Positions 36,721-48,300 of a stretch of 64,000 bases of DNA are shown piece after piece. Source of the DNA: Gymnothorax reevesii. Taxonomy: Eukaryota > Chordata > Actinopteri > Anguilliformes > Muraenidae. The notes below the pieces were generated by a model. That model did no database searches, had not been told where the DNA came from, and was given only the letters and a program-made list of their open reading frames with translations. Numbering within the stretch: position 1 is the stretch's first letter; each line of letters opens with the position of its first letter. The translations under genes and the position numbers were made by a program. The stretch is taken from NCBI GenBank assembly GCA_029721435.1, contig CM056576.1, forward strand, positions 112,634,666-112,698,665, in the 5' to 3' direction.

Positions 36721-38934
36721 CTTGCACTTTTTGCTACCATGCACTGAATACTATTCCACCAATTGAGGAAGAACATTTCCAGAAGGCATTTTATATTCTA
36801 AGTGAAAGTTCTAATGTACCTCTAAGATATCTATTTCTTCCATTTTCAAGGCAGAGATTAAACTGCGAAGTTAACATAATCAATAAATATTTTATACAAA
36901 ATAAATTACATTCCCCTTGCATGCTGGGGAAAGGTTAAATTCCCTACTAAGATATTATTTTGTGGACAGAAGTGTCCTTATCTACAGCATCTGAAATGTG
37001 CACTCTTATTAGTCTTCAGACATTTTTATCATTCGGTTATGTATCTTTGCAGAGTACACATTAACTCTGGTGAATAATGTCAATGACTAAAAATGGTCAA
37101 TGTGTTCCCATGTAGAAGATGATCTCATCCAGCTTTTCTAGCAGTGCAATTATTATAACTGTGTAAGGAAATTCACTATTTTTATGAAAGTTTTAAATAT
37201 GTACTGAAAAAACAGCATTTGTAAGTTAAATAATCGTGAAAAGGAAAATGCAACTTTTAATTTGAGTCTCTGGACACCAATTTATAAACACCTGCTCTAG
37301 ATTAATGGGCCTCACTGTGCTTTAATTGGAAAGGGCAGTGACTTCATCCACTGGTGAATCAGTGGGCTCAGCTTGATTTGCTACAGCTAAACTCTTTCCA
37401 TCGTGACGAGATGTCTTAAAACACTGGGTTAGAATTGTGGGAGTCAGGGGAGAGTTTGAGAACACTGAGAATGAAAACTTCAGGAAAACTCGAAACTTCA
37501 AATAAAATTTTATAAAATGCATAGTAGTGGTCATTCAATTGGTATTTTTGTAGATTGGAGCATTAGTTTAGTTTTTTTATTTGTTAATTTATTTATTTCG
37601 TTGTACATAAAAACACTGAATTGCAGCAGCAGTGTACCAGCCACTGTACACGTGTACAGCCAAATCTATTTTCCAACACCAGTCCGTTGATAGGCTTTGA
37701 TAGTTCAAGCAATCATAAGAATTACGCCTCTCAGTCATCGGGGCATTTATGATACGGTTGCAAGTTGGTTTTGGGATGGTTTCAGGGCGGTGGTGAAACA
37801 GGTTAGTTTCGAGCCCCGTTATGTGACCAATATTGGAAGCACCTGAGAAGCGGTTTCATGAAATATGAAGAAATGATTCGCCCTCTTTACAATATTATAA
37901 CTACAATTTCACATTTCTTCGTGGAGATACAGACCACAGACATACAGATAAAATGTATGACCCCTGCTTCTCTTACTGCATCATCCTTGGACTCTGTGGT
38001 CTGGAGGAGGGTGTTTGCTGGTACACAGAGTATATCCACCTCTTTTTCTGCCAAATAACAGTATAGTCACCTATCAACCCAAAAGCAATTGCAATACATC
38101 AAAGAGAATATCCACTTATTTCCTTACTAAGCTTCCCATCTACCTTACTGAGTATATTCACTTCTCTAGGGACCGCTACACCAACGCTGAAACTTCCAAA
38201 AGCTTCACACAAGACTCTCCATCCGCTCCAAAGGTACCGTTGAATAATGCCAAATCAATCAAAGCCTCTTTTACTTTTGTGCATAAATAAATAAAAGAAC
38301 ATTTGAGGGAAACATAACAATGACAGGCCATTTATTCCATCTTGTTTCATATTTTTTCCTGCTGTCTAGAGTAGACTTTATGTCCAGGGTCAGGTGTCTG
38401 CCAAGGCTGGTGAATGTCAAATATGAGTTTCTGCAGCATGCCATCCCATGTATGTCAGCCATTTCACATTTTCATTGTAAAATGAGAACAAACTATAAGC
38501 GCAAGTCCATTAGTCATGTATCACCTCAAACAGAAGTGAATTGAATGAATGCAGAATTCCCCAGAAACCTGTTTTTGTGAAGAGACTTTTTTCATTCACA
38601 CGCACAATAGCTTTTTTTTTCCCAGTGTTTTTTTTCCATTGCTTGACCTTGTAAATGGAAAATTTTAACTTTATGGAATTTCTGCCACATGCCGTTTCCC
38701 TTTCATTGTGCAATAACTTACATGGAAAGTCAAGAAGAGGCACTAGAAGCTACAAATACCTGTGTGTTTTTGATTTATGTATTTATTTGATTAGGACTAT
38801 ACAGATGCAAATTGCTACATCGAAACAGCCAATGTATTGTGCAGCTAATTTTGTCCCCGGTGTGGCTTTTTAAATGGCATGATTGGCTATATTTGAACAG
38901 TTAAAGCATGTGTTCGAAAGAACCTGGCATAAGT
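36721..38934. other. Intergenic, no gene recognised
   Basis: Includes the palindromic motif CACTGTACACGTGTACAGCC near 37636. No motif-bearing frame seen. Confidence 0.45.
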
Positions 38935-39189
38935 GCAATTGTGGTGTGTCCAAATCCACTTTTGCTGGTTCAAAGGAGCTAAGTCATGATAACTGCACAT
39001 GCTCATATCTTTGAAAGAAGTGAATCCACTCAACTCCAAGTCAAAATCTCAAAGCCATTTTTTTCTTCTGTGATTATTGTCGATGCCAGCCAGCTTATAT
39101 TTTTCATATTCCATTGCTAAAGCTTAAAATAGCTCTTTGAACCTTCAAATTTCCAGAGAAAGTTCCACAATATGAAAAGCATAATGCCA

Positions 39190-40577
39190 TTCATTTAGTA
39201 CTTAGTACAATCACCTCTGGCTAGGATAATAGCATGGAGTCTTTTCCTGTAATTTTTTTGACAAGGTTAAAGCACACATTTTGGGGGATTTTGGACCATT
39301 CCTCTAAGCAGATCCTGGCAGATTCTTGGGTTTGTGTTTGTCAACTGCCATTTTCAACTCAGCCCTCAGGTTTTCAATTGAATTAAATTCAGGCAACTGA
39401 GACAGCCATTGGAGAATGTTGATTTTGTTGTCACAGAACCATTTCTGTGTGGAACTTGAAGTATGCTTTGGGTCATTACCTTACCTTTCCTATCCTCTTC
39501 GCGCTCAGTTACGCATAAGGCCTTTATACTTTTCCTCCATCGGGTCCTGACTTTCGCAACTTCTTCCCAAGATTTCCATCCGGCTTCATCTCTCTCCTTC
39601 TCTATCGATCGTCTCCAAGTTGTTTTTGGTCTGCTTTAGGTCATTATCTTGTTGGAAAGTCCACCTATGGCAATGTCCCAGCCTTCTGGCGGAGGCAATC
39701 AGATTGTCAGCCAAAATATTAAAACAGCCCCAGAACATGACTGACCCACCATCATATTTCACTGTGGATATGAGGATATCATGAAAGTGATGTGTGGCAA
39801 ACTTCAAGTGCTTGCTTATTGTTTTTTAGGTCAGAAAAGGTTTTCTTTTGGCAACCCTTATAAAGAGAGGGGTTGTGGAGGGGTTGCCTGATAGTGCATT
39901 TTGAAATCTGGTGATGCCACCAAGGCCTGATATTCCTTCACAGAGATTCTTGTGGATTTTGTTACTTCTGTCACCATTCTCCTCAGTATCCTAGGGGATA
40001 AAATGCTGTTGCATCCTCTACATCTTGAGCCTTTAAAAGTACCATATCTTTGGAATTTTTTAATATTTGCCTTGACAGTGCTCAGTGGGAATATTCAATC
40101 ATTAGTGAATTTTCTTGTAGCCATTACCAGATTTATGAAGGTCTATGACCATCTGCCTCTTTTGAATTGACTGAGAGTTGTTTTGTTTTATTCACGGTGT
40201 TGGATGACAAAGAGATATTGAATGTGTGTTATCTCACTATTATACCCTAGTGAAACAGAAAGTGACATAATGGCTCAATGTAGTTCCTTAACTCTTAGAT
40301 GATATATAAATAAGTGGAATGTAATACCTGGTTTAATTTTGGTAGATGCAATATTTTTAAAGGGTGCCATTAACTGAGAAACCTTGATTTGGAGGAAACT
40401 GATTGTTAATTATATCAGTAAATGATTTCGGTTGGTTCAGTCAGAACATTCATATCATACAGCATTTCTCACATGTTGTTATTTAGAATTTCCCAATAAA
40501 TATGTTTTTTGAATTTTTAGAAGTATTGTTTATCTATTGCCAGTCAGGGGTGCCAGTAATTTTGGAGCCCACTGTAT
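39190..40577 (-). mobile_element. Tc1-like transposon remnant, interrupted by a LINE fragment
   Basis: The minus strand carries Tc1 landmarks: CACCATCATATTTCACTGTG (inverse of the VKYDGGSVMFWGCF coding region), CAGAACCATTTCTGTGTGGA and TTCAACTCAGCCCTCAGG. A terminus-like GGGGTGCCAGTAATTTTGGA ends in CCACTGTA at 40577. The other end is missing. The frame is broken throughout. Confidence 0.75.
39483..39640 (-). mobile_element. LINE reverse-transcriptase C-terminal fragment inserted in the Tc1 remnant
   Basis: One minus-strand frame is fully open and reads WRRSIEKERDEAGWKSWEEV, then RTRWRKSIKALC..EREEDR. It matches the last residues of endonuclease/RT polyproteins of common LINEs (TWRRxxExDxxxxGxxWxxx...ALCxxxxEEDR). 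It is flanked by near-identical 19-bp copies of the host sequence (TGCTTTGGGTCATTACCTT at 39464 and TGCTTTAGGTCATTATCTT at 39632), as expected for a target-site duplication. Confidence 0.65.
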
Positions 40578-40870
40578 GTTCTGAGCATGCGCAGTTATCA
40601 AGATGCAGGTCCTTTAACAGCAGATAAACTGAGTGAAAAGTAAGGTGCATGGGGTTGTACTTATTCTCTTGATTAATCATGGGTGTATTTTGGGCATGAC
40701 ACGAATGACATGAAATAAACCAATCAGAATGTAATTGCCCATTCTCCTTAAAAGCCAGGCGCGCTTGCCCCTTTGAGGATCAGAAGTAGGGATTGTTTTC
40801 CTACCATTAGCAATCGGAATGCTTATCTCCATTGGAAACGGACCTGCTTCTACTGTAGTCGTCCGTGTAC

Positions 40871-41439
40871 CCTTGGCTCAAAGTTGTGGCAAACTTTTTT
40901 GATTACAAAATGAACAAATATACAATACATAATTCTGTATTTTCCAGAAAAAAACTTGCTTTTCACATCTGTTTTATCTATATTGTCTGGCCCTACTGAA
41001 TGTTTACAAAAACATTGGTATTAGCCATGCTAGCTGCAGCATAGATAGTATCACTGAAGGCTTGAGTGATAAAATCAGTTGCAAAGGTCCATGGAACTGC
41101 TAACCTGGGGTGAGTTTAAAAAAAATTAAACCACTGCCTTGTACTCTTTCTCTGTTGACCGCAGTCAATATTGTTATTACCCTGTATTCAGGATGCCCCA
41201 AGTTCATGTGGCTATCGATCTATCTATCTACCTATCGCAACATGTTTTAGCAGAGATGATGCACTGTAGAAGCAGACAATATTCATATACCAATTAAAGC
41301 AAAAAAAAAAAAAAAAAAAAAATCCCTGATTTTGGTTTAATTTCTGATCTCACCTAATTTTAAGATGAACATGCTATGTGGATGTTCAGATGGGTGCAAT
41401 TACAATTGCTATTTAAAGAATGTGGACGCTTGACAGAAG
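40871..41439. other. Intergenic, no gene recognised; poly(A) run
   Basis: A 21-base A run lies at 41302-41322 and a short (TCTA)n at 41217-41236. Confidence 0.5.
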
Positions 41440-41802
41440 GTGGGGTCAGTATTCAGTCGCAGACAGAGGCTCAGTTCAAGGGTTTTATTTGAGATCTTGG
41501 TCGTCTGGTTCAGTAACACACAGTAGTACTGTAGCACAAAAAGGTTATTCCAAATCCACAAACAGTCCAAAAATCAATGGCTAATCAGTAGGTATGCCAG
41601 GTTTGAAGGAAAAGCATAATTGAAGACCTGAGTGCAAGAAGTGCCTAAGTCACTAAATAACACTTTTGTGATTTTGGGGGTCAAAGGCAGAGGTCGCGTT
41701 ACACTTTCTAACTGTCCGTCATTGTGACGGCCAGGGGCAAAAAAATTCCGTCATAATCAATTATTATCCGTCATTGTAATTTTATTTTTTTAAATGATAA
41801 TC

Positions 41803-41806
<4 letters not shown>

Positions 41807-41848
<42 letters not shown>
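41807..41848. repeat. (AT)n microsatellite
   Basis: About twenty TA repeats, inside the hAT element. Confidence 0.95.
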
Positions 41849-41850
<2 letters not shown>

Positions 41851-42041
41851 GAACAGAACAATTTATAGATTACGCATTATCTAATGCCGACAGTGATTCA
41901 TGTAGACATAAATTGCGCACTGTGTTAAATACAGCACTCTGTGGATTTTCGAAATTACTGCTGTATGAACTTTATAAAACATCACAAATGATTTCTCCCT
42001 CCACACAGTAACAGTGTGCAAATGAACAATGCTTTCAGTTA

Positions 42042-42401
42042 TTGCTGGGCTTCACTAAGCCTAACAACCACAGTCTCGCTGAGCGGTCTTACGAAGCTGC
42101 TAATCAACTCGTTATGTCAACCGGGCTTTCCCCACCTAGATATCTGCGTGTTCACATAACAGAGACAGCGTTGACACATGACCAATTGTCTACCAGCAGC
42201 AGAGCAGCATATTTTACAAATGAAGAGCAATTGATCATATTACAAAAATATGAGGAATACAGAGGATGGCAAGTCTCACGCATTTTCGGCGTAAGTCTCT
42301 CGCCTCTTACAGGTAGTGGCATTCACGTTCCTTTGCTGTGCAGCCGTAGTCAGCAATTATTCAATCAAGGTGAACTGAAGAAATTCACTCCCAGAATTTA
42401 A
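42042..42401 (+). CDS. Hypothetical 119-residue frame inside the hAT element
   Basis: Open from MLGFTKPNNHSLAE to KKFTPRI. The middle contains AYFTNEEQLIILQKYEEYR, which resembles the opening helix of Myb/SANT-like DNA-binding domains in fish transposon-borne proteins (FTxEEQxxILxxYEEY). A GT follows at GGCGTAAG (about 42289), so this might be an exon rather than a whole gene. The family assignment is tentative; it could also be captured host sequence or chance. Confidence 0.35.
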   Translation: MLGFTKPNNHSLAERSYEAANQLVMSTGLSPPRYLRVHITETALTHDQLSTSSRAAYFTNEEQLIILQKYEEYRGWQVSRIFGVSLSPLTGSGIHVPLLCSRSQQLFNQGELKKFTPRI

Positions 42402-43429
42402 GTCATTGTGCATTAAGTTAATCAGTTTCACATGCAATAAGGCGGATTTCCCCACTTGTGACATGTAAATCGATTATTTATTATTATAATTATTATTATT
42501 ACTTATTGAAAGTAATGGAATTGCATAAAGACGTTTCAAATGGTCTTAATAAGCGTTCAATGAATAATTGCGGGCTATGGTGAATAAGCCTAAAAAGTGT
42601 GCGAGACCTACGCTGAATACTTGAGACTTGGCACCTCTGTCATACAGATCAAAGACAATGCTCGAGACAATATGACACCCACCACCAACTGGACAGGGGT
42701 GTGAATTTCGTTATGTCAAAATGCTGGACGGCCTTCAAAATTTTCCGTCATTGTTAAAAAAAAATCCGTCAATGACGGAAAATATTCGGTTAACGCAACC
42801 TCTGGTCAAAGTTTTCAAAACATGTTGTAGATATATATCTGCAACCCATTTTGTTTTGAAAACTTTGACCCCCCCCAAAGTCACAGAAGTGTTACTTAGT
42901 GACTTCAAGGTAGTCCTTGCCCACAGGTCTTCAAGTAGTAGTTGGGGAAGCAAGGAGGGATCATACATGAGGAATCTACAATACACAAGGGACGAGGCAT
43001 TTGTAAGTGAAAGACAAAAAGGAAAAGTAACCAAAGATCTCGAGGGGAACAAGAAATACTCATAAGCAGGCATTGAGAATACTGGGAAACAAACTTGGAG
43101 TGAGACACATATGGGGGAATATAAATGGAGAGAAGAGGCTGCTTGTGATGGGGAACAGGTGAGTGTGAGGGTAGAGAGCGTGCAGGGAGGAGTGGCGGCA
43201 AACGAGGACGCGATGTGCTCCTACAGAAAACCAGAAAAGGGAGGGCGAGTGCATGAATGTGCGGAATAAATCAGGAAGCATATGTTGAGTGACAGGGGAG
43301 AACAAAAGGGAACAAATACATGGATTAACTACATAAATAAAGTTAATACATAAACAGTCATGAAAAATAATAAATAAATGAAAATTCAAGAAAATACAAA
43401 CAAACAATAACTCAGACCATCATAGCGCA

Positions 43430-43640
43430 GAATGGGAAAATGACAACTGTGTCAGTCTGAAACTAGCAAACAACTAGCGACTGCAGCCCAGTTTAGCTAT
43501 TAACATCTGCGCTGAATTGTCTATCATTATTTGGGGGTTTTGCCTCCATTATTCTCTCTAGGGTTCTGTACCCATCTTGTGCTGTATTGCTGTAAATAAA
43601 CTACTCGCTGGATTGCACGTCTGACTCCGCACTTGATTCC
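43430..43640 (+). repeat. LTR-like fragment
   Basis: TGTAAATAAACTACTCGCTG followed by GACTCCGCACTTGATTCC resembles the polyadenylation/U5 end of a retrotransposon LTR. Isolated; weak. Confidence 0.25.
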
Positions 43641-44262
43641 TGGTGTAGACCATAAAAAACATTATGCCAACCGTTAAAAAAACGGTGGTGGTAGAATGAT
43701 GGTCTGGGGCTGCTTTGCTGCTTCCGGACCTGGGAGATTTGCCATAATTGATGGAACCATGAATTCTGCTCTCTTCCACAAAATTCTGAAGAAGAATTCA
43801 TGGTTCCATCAGTTTGCAACCTAAAGCTCAATTGTAATTGGGTTATGTAGCGGAACAATCATCTGGAGCAGACACGCAAGTCCGCCTCTGAGTGACTCTG
43901 AAGAAACAAAATGTAGGTTTTGGAGTGTCCTACTGAAAGTTCCGACTTGAATCCGGTTAAGACGCGGAGGCATTCATTGCTGGTAACTGCAAATGTCTTA
44001 ATACAGCTGTTACTGTCAAGGGTTGCAAAATCTGTTTTTAGTTTCAGAGGGACAATTATTTTGTCACATGGGGGGGTATAGGTTTTGAATAACTCTTTAC
44101 CTTCAATAAATGAAATGATCATTTTAAAGCTTCACTTTGTATTCACTTACGCTGTCTTTGTCTTATTCTAAAATTAGCTGTAATCTGAAACATTTAAACA
44201 TGACAAATAAAGGGGGAAAAGTGATATCTGGAAGTAGGCAAATACTTTTTCACAGCACTGTA
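43641..44262 (+). mobile_element. Tc1-like transposon, 3' half
   Basis: The plus-strand nucleotide text GGTGGTAGAATGATGGTCTG / GGGCTGCTTTGCTGC corresponds to the GG..MMVWGCF block before the second catalytic Asp. It ends in AGGCAAATACTTTTTCACAG and CACTGTA, a recognised Tc1-family right terminus. The left end is missing and the frame is broken. Confidence 0.75.
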
Positions 44263-45200
44263 TCAGCCAATGAATGCCGAGCCAGCATTAATTTGTGAAA
44301 CTTTGGACATATTAAGTTCACTAGCTAGTAATGCTGTCAGTAATACTTTCTCATTAACTTGATGACTATTATTACTCAACCACAGTAGTGTTGCTTTATG
44401 CTGGGAACAGTTCAGTTGCCGTGCAAATGTCTGACCGTGATCACACATAATACACTTAACTTAATTAACATAACTAAATTTATGAACTTATTTGTTTTTG
44501 ATTTCTTTGTGTATGTTAATTACTTTGGTTTTTACCGACATCTGATGAAAATTGAATGTCAATAGCCCCATATTTACTGAGAAAATTTTGACGCACTCAA
44601 TACTTATTTTCCCCGCAGTATATTTGAGAGGTCAGGAATGGTGGAGTACATTATTTTTTTTTTCTCTTGAGGGTGATGTCGTAGGCTTTAGTTTTTTGAG
44701 AGGACTCATCACACCATTATATTCGGTAGATCTACAGTGTATATGATTGCATTGATTTAATGCGCATTTACATACAATTCTCTTGCTTTAAAAAAGGAGA
44801 CCACCAATTTTCCCGAGTTTTAAAACTCAAGCGTGAAACCCTTGCCTAAGTTTCTTCCAACCACAATAAATTGCATTAGCTTTTGTGAACCTGATAACGG
44901 AATTCTCCCATAGTTCCTCTTCAGTCCTCCTTAAAAATTGCACTTTCACAAAGTATAATCCTCTGCATTGACCAGCTCTCTCCAAAAGCTTTGGCTGTCT
45001 CGCACTTAAACAATTTGGAGGTTTTTAAGAAAGTTCAAAATAATGAATAAGCTATTTGTAGCATACAGCAGTGGTTTCGCTCATAATGAATCAAGTAAAT
45101 GTTAATTAAACCTGGCCTTGGATCGATTATGCTACAGTGCTTTAATTAGTTTTTTTTTTTAATCATTACAATGCTGTAATGAGTTTTTTTATGGCAACAG
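44263..45200. other. ddr2 upstream intergenic or 5' intron; nothing recognised
   Basis: AT-rich. No CpG-rich promoter, TATA arrangement or non-coding first exon could be identified. Confidence 0.45.
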
Positions 45201-45303
45201 GACTGAAGATTCTCCCTGGAGATGGCGCCCTCACGGACGATCTGTTTCCTCTGGATGACTCTGCTTTTCCTGGCTGGAATGGTGAGGGCACAGGTCAATC
45301 CAA
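45201..45303 (+). CDS. ddr2: ddr2 signal-peptide exon with start codon
   Basis: A T-rich tract and CAACAG precede position 45201, so the exon probably begins there as a spliced exon with 21 nt of 5'UTR. ATG is at 45222-45224. It encodes 27 residues plus one base: a short polar start, a hydrophobic core ([13 protein letters not shown]), a likely cleavage near VRA|QVNP, and the start of the mature protein. QVNP matches the human mature N-terminus as I recall it, which fixes the frame. The donor CCAA|GTAAGT lies at 45304 and is repeated 22 bp downstream (separate entry). Further upstream non-coding exons are expected but were not identified. Confidence 0.93.
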
Positions 45304-48300
45304 GTAAGTACACAGGTCAATCCAAGTAAGTACAGCAGTGACCCGATGGAACCCTTGCAATACAAATTAGCAAGGTGGTGACAGTAAAGGACTGCATATC
45401 TGCCGTATTTAAATCCGTATTTACAATCTGCATTTTGTGATTGCACGGGTTGTTTTTTGCTTATACTAAAATAAGTTTGATGATCTGAAGCATTTCACTG
45501 CGACAAATATGGAAATATGGAAATAATTGAGACGGAGCGGGTACTTTTTTGAAGCAATGTACTGAAAATAGCCCTCCCATCCTGAAAAAATACTCTCTGC
45601 TGCTTTATAATTCGAGACAGATTATTTCCACTATTCCAGAGATTAAAGTCAACTGTATCTGTGAAGCATAGAATTAGATATTTTAATGTTCTGAAAATAA
45701 AGGATACCATTTGACAGATACTAGATCGCCTCTGACTGCAAATTATGGCATGTAATATATTATGTTAAAGTAATATTTTTGACCTCCTGAGAAGCTCACT
45801 ATACGTGTTCAGGGTGTTGACCACAAGGAGAGAGTTGCCCTTGTTTTCATACATCTAAAACAAAAAATTCACCAAAAACCATTTACTATAATATCTATTC
45901 TCTTCTAAAATGAGTAGCCACCACAGTTAATTAGGAATATGTTGATCAGAAAAAGAGGTATCCCAAAAGATAATATGTCAGTACATTATATGTCACTCTT
46001 GTGGTATATGTTTGTTAATTGGGATTTAGAAAATTTCCGAAACCTGGCACCGTAGTCCTAATAAACCATGGCCACCCATGGCATTAATTTTAAGAAGCTT
46101 CAAAAAACACCAGTCTTTATCTTGACAGCAAGCAGTTACCATTTTGTTTCCTGAATCTCACTGACTTAATTCTTCTGTCATAAGGTGTTTTGACTTCAGG
46201 TGGTGAGATCCAAAATTTTCCTAGGAAATACCTTGATTGTGAGGAGGCTTTTCCGTCTTTCACCATCTGACATTGACATGACAGAGATGCCAAAAAAGTT
46301 TGAACGGTGTTCTGAGTTTTTATTCATTTTTAAAGCATCCCTGCTTGCACAGATAAACAACTTTTTTTTAAAACTTATAAAGAGCTGAGAAATTTATCAG
46401 AACAAGAAATGGGGGCAAAGCATGCGAAATATGAATTATAAAATGTTTTATTCAAGATTCTTTTTACGACTCTGGCATGCCATTTTATAACATCTGCAAG
46501 GAGCATAATAGTAAACTAAGGCTTCCATCTAAGCGTAGCATTTTTTGCCATAGTATTGCACTGTAGAGAAAAAAGCCACAGCTTTTCCAAAGGAATTTAA
46601 TGTCAAGGTGCATAAAAATAGAGATTATTTTCCCCTTTGTAGGAAGCCTCAATGCTTGATGGTTAACCTTTTCTGATTTTTCAGAAAAGTCACAGAACCA
46701 ACTAAATGAGGTTTTAACAGTAACACTGTTTAACAGTGCTCACAGTTAAATAGTACAAGGGAATATAGTTTGATGGTCAGATATGCCAGGGAAACTCAGC
46801 CAGATGCCTCTTTAACTTATAGCCTTTGCTGCTGTGGAGTTAGGCCATGACTGGTTAATTGGTTTGTTGTAATGGTGTTTGAAGCACTAGGAAATGAGCA
46901 GCCATAATGAATGTGATTTTTACTGTGCACCTTATGCACTCATTTGCTTGCATGTGCTATTTTAGGCACTTAAATTCACAGACACACACACACACACACA
47001 CGCATACATGCATTTACTCGTGCATGCATGCGCACATACACACACACACAAATATATGTACCCATGCACATATATGTATGCATTTCACTTTATATAATAC
47101 TGTACAGGTATCAAATCACCTAATACATGCATGATAAACTTTGAAATAACTTAATGTTTTTCGCAGTAGTTTATACGCTATTCTGGCGCAACATACACAT
47201 GCAAACATTTCTGATGTATGATTGTGTGACTTCAGATAAGAGAACGCATGTTACGAATGTAAGCACGTGTTTAATTGCAGTTAGTGAATGCATGAATTAG
47301 GTCTCTGTGAATGTATTAATTAGGTCTGTTGCAAACCAGATTACAGCTCATACCAGAGTGCTCTTGTGCTACAGAGCAAATATACTGGTTTTTTTTTTTT
47401 GCTTTGTTTGGGCCTGCTCAGAGCTTGAACTTTACACATTGTAATTACACTTTGAAAAAAAAATTGAGCAGGAACCCTGTATTCATTCTGTGCTCTTTGC
47501 AGAGATATTAAATAAACTCCTAAAATCAAACATTTGTTTCCCTCGTCTCCTCGTCGTCTGAACAAAAGTTGATTTTTGGGGCAGACTTTTTGGGAGATTT
47601 TTGGTCAGGCATAAAACTTAGTTCACTGTTGATTCTGTTGTCTGTCTAGGACTCAAAGGCAAAAGTGTACTATTTTTGATGGCAATGAAGTCAACTAGAA
47701 CAACAGTTTTTTTTTTTTTGATAATTCCGTTGACAGTAATTTTGAATGAAATGTATTTCCATTTACGCGGGTGAAAATTCAGAAATATTAATTTATTTTC
47801 CAGCCTCAAAAACTGCAAATATGTTGGTTGACATTGCCTTCTGTTTCATTTCAGGATAATCTCACCAGTGAGCCACTTTTTCCAGTGACAAAAAAGTATG
47901 CAAGGCTAGACTAAGCAGACCGAGTGCTACTTATACTACAAGCCGGCTGCCTCCAGTTTAAAATGAACTATAATTGATCTGATCAACTGAAAAAGGTTGA
48001 TTATTAATAATGTTGCAAACACCACACTGAGTGGAACTAAGATGAGGCCCTGTTTAAATCCAGTGCATGAAGCCTATGAACTGAGTGACTGACATCAGGG
48101 CTGGAGTATATACTGGCGGCATCGGTTAAACAGGAAATGCCACGGATGAGGGAACAAGCAATCCTTTCACAGACAAGAGGCATGGAAAAATGGAGACATA
48201 GGAAGATGAATTACGGCAGGCAGTTAAGAGTTCTGCCACTCAATATGTGCCAGTGTGTGCACAGGCCTCAGTATTTGTAAGGTAGGCTTAACTGCTCCAT

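Larger units (their letters stand above)
38935..40870. mobile_element. Dispersed repeat family C, copy 1, split by nested insertions
   Basis: GTGTGTCCAAATCCACTTTTG at about 38943-38963 and ATTTTGGGC...TTAAAAGCCAGGCGCGCTTG (40680-40770) correspond, in order, to a compact copy at 49005-49240. Between them lies about 1.6 kb bounded by GATAACTGCRCATGCTCA inverted repeats (38987-39004 and 40580-40597), which itself holds the Tc1 remnant. Confidence 0.5.
41688..42804. mobile_element. hAT-like DNA transposon (1.1 kb, non-autonomous)
   Basis: The termini are CAGAGGTCGCGTTA on the left and CAGAGGTTGCGTTA as the inverse of the right end. CAGAGGT is a typical hAT end. An 8-bp flanking duplication, GTCAAAGG/GTCAAAGT, fits the hAT target size. 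Both subterminal regions hold repeated CCGTCATTG/CCGTCAATG motifs (at least five), as expected for transposase binding. It carries an (AT)n tract and a 119-codon frame, but no hAT transposase. Confidence 0.8.
41440..43250. repeat. Unclassified host repeat containing a 42.8-kb hairpin and split by a hAT element
   Basis: The right part has GGTCAAAGTTTTCAAAACA at 42804-42822 and its inverse TGTTTTGAAAACTTTGACC at 42851-42869. The left part stops at GGGGGTCAAAG just before the hAT element. Removing the hAT element and one target copy joins the left arm to TTTTCAAAAC and gives a longer inverted arm, so the two sides were once contiguous. Confidence 0.5.
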
